Source: an uncultured Rhodospirillaceae bacterium (lineage in GTDB: Bacteria; Pseudomonadota; Alphaproteobacteria; Rhodospirillales; Magnetospirillaceae). Taken from it: a DNA stretch of 64,000 bases. The first letter of the stretch is position 1. Each line of letters opens with the position of its first letter. The stretch spans positions 44,403 to 108,402 of the forward strand of contig CALABS010000053.1 of the NCBI GenBank assembly GCA_937887565.1, given 5' to 3'. The notes below the pieces were generated by a model. That model was not told the DNA's origin, ran no database searches, and worked only from the letters and a program-made list of their open reading frames with translations. Made by a program: the position numbers and the translations under genes. Shown here one piece after another: positions 26,070-35,836 of this stretch.

Positions 26070-26623
26070 TGAGCGCCGACGGCGAACTGCCGTTGGTGCG
26101 CAAGCCCGGCAAGTCGGAAGCTGCCTTCCGCACCATCAGCGAGGTCGCCGAGGATCTGGACGTACCCCAGCACGTGCTGCGCTTCTGGGAGAGCAAGTTC
26201 CCCCAGGTCAAGCCGCTCAAGCGCGGCGGCGGCCGCCGCTACTACCGTCCCGAGGACGTTCAGCTGCTGCGCCGCATCCGCGACCTGCTGTATTCCGAGG
26301 GCTACACCATCAAGGGCGTCCAGAAGCTGCTGCGCGAGGGCGGGCTCAAGGACGTCGGCGGCGAGGCCCGGCCGGCGGCCGAGCCCGAGTCCTGCTTCGA
26401 GCCCGGCCGCGCGGACGAGGACCCCGTCCTCGCCGACGATGCCGGCGGGGAGGTCGAAACCGTCGCCGACGAGCCCGAGGCCCCGGCGGTCGTTTCGCCG
26501 GTGCCGCCGGCCCCTGGGCCGGCCGAACCGGGCCGCCTCGCCCCCGGTCTCCGCCGCGAGCTCGAGGGCCTTCTGGCCGAGCTGGAGCAGCTTCGCGGCC
26601 TTCTGCAGCCTCGCGAAAGATGA
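26069..26623 (+). CDS. MerR-family transcriptional regulator
   Basis: 184 residues from the ATG at 26069, which overlaps the ihfA stop by one base. Winged-helix DNA-binding domain at about residues 20-90: AFRTISEVAEDLDVPQHVLRFWE, then GGGRRYYRPEDVQLLRRIRDLLYSEGYTIKGVQKLL. The C-terminal half is Pro/Glu/Ala-rich with a final Leu-rich helix (ELEGLLAELEQLRGLL) that could dimerise; no effector-binding Cys cluster is present. This fabH-ihfA-merR arrangement is conserved in alphaproteobacteria; its target is unknown to me. Confidence 0.9.
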   Translation: MSADGELPLVRKPGKSEAAFRTISEVAEDLDVPQHVLRFWESKFPQVKPLKRGGGRRYYRPEDVQLLRRIRDLLYSEGYTIKGVQKLLREGGLKDVGGEARPAAEPESCFEPGRADEDPVLADDAGGEVETVADEPEAPAVVSPVPPAPGPAEPGRLAPGLRRELEGLLAELEQLRGLLQPRER

Positions 26624-26626
26624 GGG

Positions 26627-26655
26627 TTGCAGGGCAGGGGGCACCTGAGTATAGT
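26627..26655 (+). promoter_or_regulatory. Sigma-70 promoter of tRNA-Pro
   Basis: TTGCAG (26627-26632) and TATAGT (26650-26655) with an exact 17-base spacer, 70 bases before the tRNA. It is the best-matched housekeeping promoter in the window; a GC-rich hairpin lies between it and the tRNA. Confidence 0.65.
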
Positions 26656-26726
26656 GCGCCCCTCTCCCGGCGGACCCCGCCGGCGGAACCCCCGGCGAGG
26701 CCGCCAAGGCCCCGCCACGAGACGGT

Positions 26727-26803
26727 CGGAGCGTAGCGCAGCCCGGTAGCGCATCAGTCTGGGGGACTGGGGGTCGTGGGTTCGAATCCCGCCGCTCCGA
26801 CCA
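26727..26803 (+). tRNA. tRNA-Pro (anticodon GGG)
   Basis: A 77-base cloverleaf: acceptor CGGAGCG pairs with CGCTCCG, the D arm is GCGCAGCCCGGTAGCGC, the anticodon loop CTGGGGG gives GGG, and the T arm GTGGG-TTCGAAT-CCCGC is followed by acceptor and encoded CCA. It closely matches bacterial tRNA-Pro. Confidence 0.97.
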
Positions 26804-26820
26804 ACTCTCGCCACCAAGAA

Positions 26821-26841
26821 AGCCGCCCTCGGGCGGCTTTT
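26821..26841. terminator. Terminator after tRNA-Pro and convergent DUF779 gene
   Basis: An 8-bp stem AGCCGCCC/GGGCGGCT with a two-base loop, followed by TTTT on the plus strand and by TTTCTT on the minus strand. It lies between the convergent tRNA-Pro and DUF779 genes and can serve both. Confidence 0.85.
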
Positions 26842-26854
26842 CGTTTCGGCGGCG

Positions 26855-27211
26855 TCATCCCTCCAGATCCGCCGCCTCCTGGTCGGTGAACACCCGCGAG
26901 CGGGTCAGGAAACGCTGCCCCTCGGCGCCGTCGAGGGAGAACATGCCGCCACGGCCCGGGACCACGTCGATGATCAGCTGGGTGTGGCGCCAATATTCGA
27001 ACTGGGCCTTGCCGATATAGAAGGGCGCGCCGCCGATCTCGCCCAGCTTGACGTCCGAGTCGCCGACCAGGAACTCGCCGCGTGGATAGCACATGGGCGC
27101 GCTGCCGTCGCAGCAGCCGCCGGACTGGTGGAACATCAGCTCGCCGTGCTTGGCCTTCAGGGTCTCGATCAGGGCCAGGGCGGCGGGGGTGGCGACGACG
27201 CGCTCGACCAT
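26855..27211 (-). CDS. DUF779 protein, aldehyde dehydrogenase partner
   Basis: 118 residues, standard for DUF779. The conserved core HQSGGCCDGSAPMCYP (about residues 28-43) has three Cys, followed by DVKLGEIGGAPFYIG and WRHTQLIIDVVPGRGGMFSL. The family is almost always encoded beside AcoD/ExaC-type aldehyde dehydrogenases, as here, and is thought to assist them; its biochemical role is not known to me. GGAGGG lies upstream of the start. The gap to the dehydrogenase holds an 11-bp hairpin. Confidence 0.92.
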   Translation of the reverse strand: MVERVVATPAALALIETLKAKHGELMFHQSGGCCDGSAPMCYPRGEFLVGDSDVKLGEIGGAPFYIGKAQFEYWRHTQLIIDVVPGRGGMFSLDGAEGQRFLTRSRVFTDQEAADLEG

Positions 27212-27231
27212 GGGAACCCTCCACGGAAACG

Positions 27232-27258
27232 GTCCCCGGGGCCAGATGCCCCGGGGAC
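27232..27258 (-). other. Intercistronic hairpin between aldehyde dehydrogenase and DUF779
   Basis: GTCCCCGGGGC and its complement form an 11-bp perfect stem with a 5-base loop, without a T run. It lies in the 58-base gap and leaves the DUF779 ribosome-binding site free. It may stabilise or set the ratio of the two messages rather than terminate. Confidence 0.55.
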
Positions 27259-27269
27259 ACGGACACGGG

Positions 27270-28790
<1,521 letters not shown>

Positions 28791-28850
28791 TCGTGTTACC
28801 TCCCGTCGAGTGTTCGTCGTCCCGCGTCAGGCGGGTTCGCCATCGTCCTC

Positions 28851-28865
28851 GCAGGAAGCGTGCCG
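28851..28865 (-). promoter_or_regulatory. Sigma-54 promoter of the aldehyde dehydrogenase gene
   Basis: On the minus strand CGGCACG-CTTC-CTGC keeps GG and GC at the required ten-base spacing (consensus TGGCACG-N4-TTGCW). It is about 60 bases before the dehydrogenase start and faces an AcoR-like activator gene, which supports it. Confidence 0.72.
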
Positions 28866-28932
28866 ATCCCGTAAGGCATTGGACGGAAAGGAAAACGACA
28901 GCCGTTGCCATGTCGCAGGGGCGTCCCGCTCC

Positions 28933-28956
28933 GGGACACTGTCCCAAAACGGGACA
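28933..28956. promoter_or_regulatory. Candidate enhancer sites for the AcoR-like activator
   Basis: GGGACA-C-TGTCCC is a perfect 13-base palindrome, followed after AAAAC by a third half-site GGGACA. It lies about 70-90 bases upstream of the sigma-54 promoter, the usual place for an upstream activating sequence, and about 110-130 bases before the activator gene. Confidence 0.6.
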
Positions 28957-29062
28957 GGTGCGAGGCATTACCAATTTTTCCTTGCCTGCCGTCGCGGCTC
29001 CCCTAGACTCGCAGGAAACGCCGATGGCGCCGCGAAGCACGGAGCCACGGGGAGGAACGTCA

Positions 29063-31000
29063 ATGCAGACGGTGAACGGTCGGACTCCGGGCTCGGCGCT
29101 GCGGCGGGCCCGCCATATGCTCGAATGTGGGGAAATCCCTCCCGACGGCCTCGTGGACCGGACGGTCGCCCGCTCGTGGCGGCGAAGCATGGATGCCGGG
29201 CTGTTGCCGTTCGGGCGCGTCGCCGGCGGCGAGCCGCTGGCGGCGGCCGAGATCGCCCGCGCGGTCGAACGGCGCACCGAGCTGGTCGCCTGCGCCCGAC
29301 CGCTGATGGAATACCTGCATGCCAACCTGCGCGGGTCCGGGAGCATGGTCATCCTCGGCGACGACTGCGGCCTGCTGCTCGACGCCCTGGGCGACCCGGA
29401 CTTCGTGGGGCGCGCCGGCAGGGTGGCCCTCATGCCCGGCGCATCCTGGAGCGAGCCCCACCGGGGCACCAACGCCATCGGCACCGCCCTGGCCGAAGGC
29501 GGCCCGGTGGTGGTGCATGGACAGGAGCATTTCTTCGAACACAATTCCTTCCTGACCTGTGCCGCCGCCCCGGTGATGGGCCCCGACGGCCGTCTTCTCG
29601 GGGTGCTCGACATCTCGGGGCCCCGTCGCGGGCGCCATCCCCACAGCTTCGGGCTCGTCCGCACCGCCGCGCACCTGATCGAGAACCGGCTGTTCGAGGT
29701 CCGGCATGCCCGCGCCCATCGCATCCGTTTCCATCCGCGCGCCGACGGCATCGGCACCGTCGCCGAGGGCCTGGCCGCCCTTTCGGAAGACGGCGTCGTC
29801 ATCGGCGCCAACCGTGCCGGCCTGGCCCTGCTGGGCATCGCGGTGGCCGATCTGGGACGGATCGGCATCGAATCGTGCCTGCGGGCGCGCTTCCCGGACC
29901 TCGCCGACTGGGGCCGCCGCCGGCCAGGGACCGTCATGGTCGCCGCCGGCCGTGACCGCCGCCTGTTTGTCAGGATCGAATGGGGGGCCGACGCGACGAC
30001 GACGACGGTGGTTGCCGTGCGCCCAAGTCGCCAACCATCCGATGCGTTGGAGGCGCTGGATACCGGCGACGCCCGCATGAAGGCGGCCATCGACCGCGCC
30101 CGGCGTGTCGTCGACAAGCCCATTCCGCTGCTTCTCCACGGCGAATCCGGGGTCGGCAAGGAGGTCTTCGCCAAGGCGCTCCATGCCTCGGGCACGCGAT
30201 GCAAGGGGCCTTTCGTCGCGGTCAACTGCGCCGCCCTGCCGGAACAGTTGATCGAGGCCGAACTGTTCGGCTACGGCCCCGGCGCCTTCACCGGGGCGCG
30301 GCGCGACGGCAATCCCGGGCGGCTTCGCGAGGCTCACGGCGGCACGCTGTTCCTGGACGAGATCGGCGACATGCCGCTGGCCCTGCAGGGGCGCCTGCTG
30401 CGGGTGCTGCAGGACCGCGAGGTCGTGCCGCTGGGCGGCGGCCGGCCGGTGACGGTGGATTTCTCCGTCGTCGCGGCGACCAATCGCCCGCTGAGGGCCG
30501 AGGTCGAGGCCGGTCGCTTCCGCGCCGACCTCTATTACCGCCTCAATGGCCTGACCCTGACCCTGCCTCCCTTGCGCGAGCGTGGCGATTTCGGGATTCT
30601 GGTGGACCGCATCCTCGACTCGCTCGAGCCGGGGAAGGGCATCATGCTGACGCCCGACGTCGCCGCTGCCTTCGCCACCCATTCCTGGCCCGGCAATATC
30701 CGCCAACTCGCCAATGCCCTGCGCACGGCCTGCGCGCTCCTGGAGCCGGGCGAGGGGTGGATCGGGTGGGAGACGCTGCCCGAGGATCTGGTCGACGAGC
30801 TGCGGCGGCCCAGCCAGATGCCGCGGACGGACGGTGGCGGCCGCATGCTGTCGCTTCGCGACGCATCGGATCGTGCCATCGGACTGGCGGTGCAACAGAG
30901 CGGCGGCAATCTGTCCGAGGCTGCGCGGACACTGGGGATTAGCCGGAATACCCTCTATCGCCGCATGAAGCAGGTGACCAAGGCGGCGCCTTCGTTATGA
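29063..31000 (+). CDS. Sigma-54-dependent Fis-family activator, AcoR-like
   Basis: 645 residues from the ATG at 29063 (GGGGAGGAA upstream). The N-terminal region has a GAF-type sensor (about residues 60-215, with WSEPHRGTNAIGTALAEGG and LTCAAAPVMGPDGRLLGVLDISGP, typical of AcoR). The AAA+ domain (about 325-560) has HGESGVGKE (Walker A), GAFTGA intact in YGPGAFTGARRDG, FLDEIGDMP (Walker B) and an R-finger segment. A Fis helix-turn-helix ends the protein (LSEAARTLGISRNTLYRRMK). It most likely activates the divergent aldehyde dehydrogenase gene in response to a small-molecule inducer. Confidence 0.92.
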   Translation: MQTVNGRTPGSALRRARHMLECGEIPPDGLVDRTVARSWRRSMDAGLLPFGRVAGGEPLAAAEIARAVERRTELVACARPLMEYLHANLRGSGSMVILGDDCGLLLDALGDPDFVGRAGRVALMPGASWSEPHRGTNAIGTALAEGGPVVVHGQEHFFEHNSFLTCAAAPVMGPDGRLLGVLDISGPRRGRHPHSFGLVRTAAHLIENRLFEVRHARAHRIRFHPRADGIGTVAEGLAALSEDGVVIGANRAGLALLGIAVADLGRIGIESCLRARFPDLADWGRRRPGTVMVAAGRDRRLFVRIEWGADATTTTVVAVRPSRQPSDALEALDTGDARMKAAIDRARRVVDKPIPLLLHGESGVGKEVFAKALHASGTRCKGPFVAVNCAALPEQLIEAELFGYGPGAFTGARRDGNPGRLREAHGGTLFLDEIGDMPLALQGRLLRVLQDREVVPLGGGRPVTVDFSVVAATNRPLRAEVEAGRFRADLYYRLNGLTLTLPPLRERGDFGILVDRILDSLEPGKGIMLTPDVAAAFATHSWPGNIRQLANALRTACALLEPGEGWIGWETLPEDLVDELRRPSQMPRTDGGGRMLSLRDASDRAIGLAVQQSGGNLSEAARTLGISRNTLYRRMKQVTKAAPSL

Positions 31001-31007
31001 TGGCGGC

Positions 31008-32126
31008 ATGTCTTCCACCCAGTGCCCTCAACCGCATCTCTGGCTCGCCCTGTCCCCCCACGGATACGGTCACGCCGCCATGGCCGCGCCGGTGGTGGAG
31101 GAGCTGCGCCGGCGGCGGCCGGATCTGCGGCTGACGATTCAGACCGGCATCGCGCCCGGGTTCCTGCGCTCGGCCTTCGGCGACGACTTCGTGCACGTGC
31201 CGGATATTCCCGATTTCGGCTTCCGCATGCACTCCTCCATCGACATCGATGTCGCCGCCAGCACCGACGGATATGCTCGTCTGCATGCCGATTTCGACGC
31301 GGTGGTGGCGCGCGAGGCGGCCAGGCTGGAGGCGGCCCGGCCGGACGTGGTGGTGTCCAATGTCGCCTACGCGGTCCTGGCCGGGGCGGCGAGGGCGGGC
31401 GTGCCGGCCATCGGCTTCTCGTGCCTGAATTGGGCCGACATGTTCGCCCGCTATCTGCGCGCCATGCCCGGCGCGGCGCGCATCGAACGTGAAATCCGCG
31501 CCGCCTATGCGGCCGCCGACGTCTTCCTACGCTGCACCCCCGCGCAGGATATGACGCTGCCCAATGTGGTCGATGTGGGCGTGGTGGCCCGGCGGGGACG
31601 ACGGCGGCGCGACGAACTGGACGCGGTGATGGGGATTTCCGCCGCGACCCGCGTCGGCCTGATCGCGTTTGGCGGCATCGATCATCGGCTGCCGACCGAG
31701 CGTTGGCCGGCGATCGCCGGATGGCGGTGGATCAACGCGCTGTCCGAGGTGCCCGAGCGCCCCGACATGATACCCTGGGCCACGCTCGGGATTCCGTTCG
31801 CGGACCTGATTCCGTCGGTCGATCTGGTGGTCACCAAGGTGGGCTACGGCACCTTCGCCGAGGCCGGGGTCGCCGGCACGCCGGTCTTGTACGTCCCACG
31901 CCCCGGCTGGCCGGAATCGCCCAATCTCGATGACTGGCTCGCCAACCACACGCGCAGCATGGCGGTTCCCACCGAGGCCTTCTTCGACGGCCGCCTGCCG
32001 TCGCTACTACGTATGGTGTTGGGCGGCCCAAAGCCGCGGCCCGCAACGCCGGACGGGGTGTCCGAGGTGGCGGATCGCATCGAAAGAGCCGGTCTTGCCG
32101 GACGGGGTGCCTGCGAACGCAGTTGA
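31008..32126 (+). CDS. Glycosyltransferase-like protein (GT-B, L-arabinokinase N-terminal-like)
   Basis: 372 residues, seven bases after the activator gene. The N-terminal SPHGYGHAAMAAPVVEELRRR and C-terminal VVTKVGYGTFAEAGVAGTPVLYVPR match GT-B proteins related to MurG and to the N-terminal domain of plant L-arabinokinases. In those, the second motif binds the donor nucleotide. No membrane segment is apparent. The donor and acceptor are unknown, and its link to aldehyde metabolism is unclear; cotranscription with the activator is implied only by spacing. Confidence 0.7.
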   Translation: MSSTQCPQPHLWLALSPHGYGHAAMAAPVVEELRRRRPDLRLTIQTGIAPGFLRSAFGDDFVHVPDIPDFGFRMHSSIDIDVAASTDGYARLHADFDAVVAREAARLEAARPDVVVSNVAYAVLAGAARAGVPAIGFSCLNWADMFARYLRAMPGAARIEREIRAAYAAADVFLRCTPAQDMTLPNVVDVGVVARRGRRRRDELDAVMGISAATRVGLIAFGGIDHRLPTERWPAIAGWRWINALSEVPERPDMIPWATLGIPFADLIPSVDLVVTKVGYGTFAEAGVAGTPVLYVPRPGWPESPNLDDWLANHTRSMAVPTEAFFDGRLPSLLRMVLGGPKPRPATPDGVSEVADRIERAGLAGRGACERS

Positions 32127-32279
32127 CGCGACCCGGATTCATCACGCGGAAGCATCGAAATCGGTCGCCGTCACCCCCATCTTCACAACAGCGCCCGCCC
32201 GCGAGTCCGCTCGCGAACGCCGCGCTTGGGCGGCCTCTGATCCGTCTCCTCTCCAGAGGCGAGCCTCACGTCCACTCCT

Positions 32280-32319
32280 GGGGCGGAGGGGGGCCATGCC
32301 GGCTTCCGCCGCCCCTTTT
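32280..32319 (+). terminator. Possible terminator upstream of cutA
   Basis: GGGGCGG (32280-32286) can pair with CCGCCCC (32309-32315), followed by TTTT. It would end the glycosyltransferase-like transcript within a 247-base stretch (32127-32373) in which I see no gene. A TTGACG directly after the T run could be a -35 for cutA, with no convincing -10. Confidence 0.45.
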
Positions 32320-32373
32320 GTTGACGGAAAGCCCCGAAGGCGGCCACAGTCGATCGCCAACCGAGGAGGCTGC

Positions 32374-32691
32374 ATGACCGATCGCGTGCTGATCTACATC
32401 ACCGCGCCCGGCCGCGAGGACGCGCTGCGTCTCGGCCGCGCGCTGGTCGAGGAACGGCTGGCCGCCTGCGCCAATCTTGTGGGGCCGATCACCTCGATCT
32501 ATTGGTGGGAGGGCCGCGTCAACCAGGATGACGAGGTGGCGCTGGTCCTCAAGACCCGCGCCGACCTGGCGGATCGCCTGATCGACCGCGCCCGCGCGCT
32601 CCATTCCTATTCCTGCCCCTGCGTGGTGGCGCTGCCCATCACGGCCGGCAATCCCGCCTTCCTGGAATGGATCGGGACCGAGACCGCCTAA
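32374..32691 (+). CDS. cutA: Divalent-cation tolerance protein CutA
   Basis: 105 residues from the ATG at 32374, preceded by GAGGAGG. CutA1 forms ferredoxin-like trimers. The family motifs are ITAPGREDALRLGRALVEERLAACANL, YWWEGRVNQDDEVALVLKT and the C-terminal YSCPCVVALPI. It was linked to copper tolerance in E. coli but its real role is unsettled. It converges on ispDF with only 12 bases between the stops. Confidence 0.93.
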   Translation: MTDRVLIYITAPGREDALRLGRALVEERLAACANLVGPITSIYWWEGRVNQDDEVALVLKTRADLADRLIDRARALHSYSCPCVVALPITAGNPAFLEWIGTETA

Positions 32692-32703
32692 TCATCGTGT
32701 CTC

Positions 32704-33858
32704 TTAGGCGGGCAGCCACACGCAGGCCGAGGCCTGGGCGGCGATGCCTTCCCGGCGGCCGGTGAAGCCCAGTCCCTCGGTGGTGGTGGCCTTGACGCTG
32801 ACCCGCTCGCGGCCCATTCCGAGGATCTCGGCCAGGCGGGCCTGCATGGCCGCTCGATGCGGGCCGACCTTCGGCCGTTCGCAGACGATGGTGACGTCGA
32901 CGTTGACGACGCGCCCGCCCAGGGCCGCGACCAGACCGGCGGCATGGGCCAGGAAGCGATCCGACGACGCCCCCTTCCAGCGATCGTCGGAGGGCGGGAA
33001 GTGGTGGCCGATATCGCCGGCCGCGACGGCCCCCAGGATCGCGTCGGTCAGGGCATGCAGGGCGACGTCGGCGTCGGAGTGGCCGGCCAGGGTCTCGTCG
33101 TGGGGCACGGGCACCCCGCACAGCCATACCCCTGTTCCCGGCGCGAAACGATGGACGTCGAAGCCGGTGCCGATGCGGATATCGCCCTGGCCGTGGAACC
33201 GGCCCCGAGCCCGGTCGAGGTCGGCGGCGGTGGTGATCTTGTAGTTCTCATCGGCCCCCAGGACCAGGGCGACCGCCAGGCCGGCTCGTTCGGCCACCGC
33301 CGCGTCGTCTGTGAGTTCAGGACCTCCGGCGGCGGCCCGATGGGCGTCCAGGATGTCGCGGAAGCGGAAGGCCTGCGGCGTCTGGGCCCGCCACAGGGCG
33401 GTGCGATCCACGGTGGCGGCCACCAGTCCATCGACACCGCGCTTGAGGGTATCCGCCAGCGGCACCGCCACCAAGGCGCCGGGATGGGCGTCGAGGGCGG
33501 CGACGGCGCGGCCGACGATGTCGGCGGTGACGAAGGGGCGGGCGCCGTCGTGGATGAGGACGATGTCGGGATTGATCTCGGCCAGGCTTTCCAGCCCTAG
33601 CCGCACCGAGTCCTGACGGCTGGCGCCGCCCGGCACCGGCTCGAGCATCCGCAGGTCCGCCGCCGCATGGTCGTAAAGGGGACGGTCGTCGGGATGGATG
33701 ACCGCGCGGACCGCGTGGATCAGCGGATTGACGGCGAAAGCGGCCAGGGTGTGGCGAAGGACCGGCCGCCCGGCCAGGTCGAGATATTGTTTCGGAACGT
33801 CGCCGCCGACCCGCGACCCGCGACCCGCAGCCACAATCAGCGCCACCACCTTGGTCAT
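32704..33858 (-). CDS. ispDF: Bifunctional IspD/IspF isoprenoid enzyme
   Basis: 384 residues from the ATG at 33858 (GGGAGG six bases upstream; an ATG at 33864 is too close to it). The IspD part (1-225) has VAAGRGSRVGGDVPKQYLDLAGRP for CTP and HDGARPFV. The IspF part (about 229-384) has IGTGFDVHRF with the zinc ligands, HSDADVALHALTDAILGA and FTGRREGIAAQA. It performs the cytidylyl-transfer and cyclisation steps of the MEP pathway. The fused form is typical of alphaproteobacteria. Confidence 0.97.
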   Translation of the reverse strand: MTKVVALIVAAGRGSRVGGDVPKQYLDLAGRPVLRHTLAAFAVNPLIHAVRAVIHPDDRPLYDHAAADLRMLEPVPGGASRQDSVRLGLESLAEINPDIVLIHDGARPFVTADIVGRAVAALDAHPGALVAVPLADTLKRGVDGLVAATVDRTALWRAQTPQAFRFRDILDAHRAAAGGPELTDDAAVAERAGLAVALVLGADENYKITTAADLDRARGRFHGQGDIRIGTGFDVHRFAPGTGVWLCGVPVPHDETLAGHSDADVALHALTDAILGAVAAGDIGHHFPPSDDRWKGASSDRFLAHAAGLVAALGGRVVNVDVTIVCERPKVGPHRAAMQARLAEILGMGRERVSVKATTTEGLGFTGRREGIAAQASACVWLPA

Positions 33859-33967
33859 CCGCATCCTCCCAGCCTGGGGCGGGAAGGGTAAGCCGGTGCG
33901 CTTCCGCTGCCAAGAGGCTCCAAACCGGGCCTTTGCGGCCGCCCCAACAAAGCTTATAGTCGCCGCC

Positions 33968-34762
33968 ATGCCCACGCCCGTCACCCTCAATATTCTCGCC
34001 CTCCTGTCGCTGCTGCCGGCGGCCCTGGTTCCCTTGCGCGCCGGCGGCGGCCGCGATGCCGCGTTCTGGGGCGCCATCTCCCTGGCGGTGCTGGGGCCGG
34101 CGGTGTCGACCACCCTGCTGCTCTCCGGCGCGTGGCAGACCGACCTGGGCACCACCGTGTGGGTGAGCCTTGCCGCCAGTTCGGGGCTGTTCGCGCTGGT
34201 CGCCGCCACCACCCGCCAGGGGTGGCGGCTGGCACCGCTGATGATGCCGTATCTCGCGGTGATGGGGGCGCTGGCCTCGGTGGTGCGGGGGGAGCCCCGG
34301 CCCATGGTGGCGAGCGCCCCGGCCATCTGGCTGGATGCCCACATCGTCGTTTCGGTGCTGACCTACGCCTTGTTGACGCTGGCGGCGGTGGCCTCGCTCG
34401 GCGTCTTCCTGCAGGAGCGCGCGCTCAAGACCAAGCGCCCCAACCGCCTCACCCGCATGCTGCCCCCGGTCATGGAGGGCGAGCGCCTGGCCGACCGGCT
34501 GCTGCTGGCCTCCGAGGCCGTGCTGGGCATCGGCGTGGCCACCGGCATGGCGACCCAGTATTTCGAGACCGGCTCGCTGCTGGTGGCGGACCACAAGACC
34601 TTGCTGTCGCTGATCGCCTTCGCCCTGATCGGCGCGGTGCTCGCCGGGCACCGGGTGTGCGGGGTGCGCGGCCGCATGGCGGCGCGGGTGGTGCTGGTGG
34701 CCTATCTGTTGGTGACCCTCGCTTTTCCGGGTGTCAAGTTCGTCACGCAAGTGCTGCTCTAA
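33968..34762 (+). CDS. Cytochrome c assembly-type membrane protein (CcsA/HemX-like)
   Basis: 264 residues with about eight membrane helices. WLDAHIVVSVLTYALLTLAAVASLGVFLQERALK is the characteristic segment with a conserved His at a helix start, and a second His occurs in LLVADHKTLLSL near residue 215. The Trp-rich heme-handling motif of true CcsA/CcmC is not obvious, so it is closer to HemX/YpjD proteins. It may take part in cytochrome or heme handling in the inner membrane. It is divergent from ispDF. Confidence 0.72.
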   Translation: MPTPVTLNILALLSLLPAALVPLRAGGGRDAAFWGAISLAVLGPAVSTTLLLSGAWQTDLGTTVWVSLAASSGLFALVAATTRQGWRLAPLMMPYLAVMGALASVVRGEPRPMVASAPAIWLDAHIVVSVLTYALLTLAAVASLGVFLQERALKTKRPNRLTRMLPPVMEGERLADRLLLASEAVLGIGVATGMATQYFETGSLLVADHKTLLSLIAFALIGAVLAGHRVCGVRGRMAARVVLVAYLLVTLAFPGVKFVTQVLL

Positions 34763-34828
34763 ATTTGTTCAGCGGCGTGACGGCTTTTGCCGTTGATTTG
34801 GGCGGCCGCTGCATAATAAATACGCAAC

Positions 34829-35836
34829 ATGGATACGCCTTCGCGAACCACCCTGACCGTCGGTCCGGTGACCCTGGACAATCCCGTCATCCTGGCGCCG
34901 ATGTCGGGCGTCACCGACATGCCGTTCCGTCGCCTCGTCAAGCGCATGGGGGCGGGGCTGGTGGTCTCGGAGATGATCGCCAGCGCCGCCATGATCCGCG
35001 CCAACCGGCAGACGGTGAAGATGGCCACCGGCTGCGCCGAGGAGCATCCGCTGTCCGTCCAGCTCGCCGGCTGCGAACCCGAGGTGATGGCCGAGGCGGC
35101 GCGCATGAACGCCGACCGCGGCGCCGCCATCGTCGACATCAACATGGGCTGCCCGGTCAAGAAGATCGCCGTCAAGGGCGAGGCGGGCTCGGCACTGATG
35201 AAGGACGAGGTCCTGGCCGGCCGGCTGATGGAGGCCACGGCCGGCGCCGTCGACGTGCCGGTGACGCTGAAGATGCGCATGGGCTGGGACCGCGACCGGC
35301 TCAACGCCCCCAATCTCGCCCGCATCGCCGAGGCCAGCGGCATCCGGATGGTCACCGTCCATGGGCGGACCCGCCAGCAGTTCTACACCGGCACGGCCGA
35401 CTGGTCGTTCGTCCGCCGGGTCAAGGACGCCGTTTCGATCCCGGTGATCGTCAATGGCGACATCGAGAGCGTCGACGACGCCGTCCGCGCCCTGACGGAA
35501 TCCGGGGCGGACGGAGTGATGATCGGGCGGGGCACCTACGGGCGGCCGTGGCTGCCCGGCCAGGTCGCCCACTTCCTCGCCACCGGCGAGCGCCTGCCCG
35601 ACCCGCCGCTGGAGCGGGTGCTGGCGGTCATGCTGGAGCATCTCGACGACATGCTGGGCCATTACGGGCACGAATCCGGCCTCCGGATCGCCCGCAAGCA
35701 CATCGCCTGGTATTCACGCGGCCTGCACGGCTCGGCCGAGTTCCGGTCCCAGGTCAACCGCCAGACCGACGCCGATGGCGTGCGCCGGCTGATCGATGCG
35801 TTCTTCTCCCCCCTCCTGGACAAGGCGGCCGCATGA
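34829..35836 (+). CDS. dusB: tRNA-dihydrouridine synthase B (NifR3)
   Basis: 335 residues, FMN TIM barrel. It shows ILAPMSGVTDMPFRRLVKRMGAG, the DINMGCPVKKI loop with the catalytic Cys (about residue 110), VTVHGRTRQQFYTGTADW and GDIESVDDAVRALTESGADGVMIGRG. It reduces uridines in tRNA. The dusB-ntrBC operon (nifR3-ntrB-ntrC) is a classic alphaproteobacterial unit. The end overlaps ntrB by four bases. The upstream 66 bases include TAATAA but no clear promoter. Confidence 0.96.
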   Translation: MDTPSRTTLTVGPVTLDNPVILAPMSGVTDMPFRRLVKRMGAGLVVSEMIASAAMIRANRQTVKMATGCAEEHPLSVQLAGCEPEVMAEAARMNADRGAAIVDINMGCPVKKIAVKGEAGSALMKDEVLAGRLMEATAGAVDVPVTLKMRMGWDRDRLNAPNLARIAEASGIRMVTVHGRTRQQFYTGTADWSFVRRVKDAVSIPVIVNGDIESVDDAVRALTESGADGVMIGRGTYGRPWLPGQVAHFLATGERLPDPPLERVLAVMLEHLDDMLGHYGHESGLRIARKHIAWYSRGLHGSAEFRSQVNRQTDADGVRRLIDAFFSPLLDKAAA

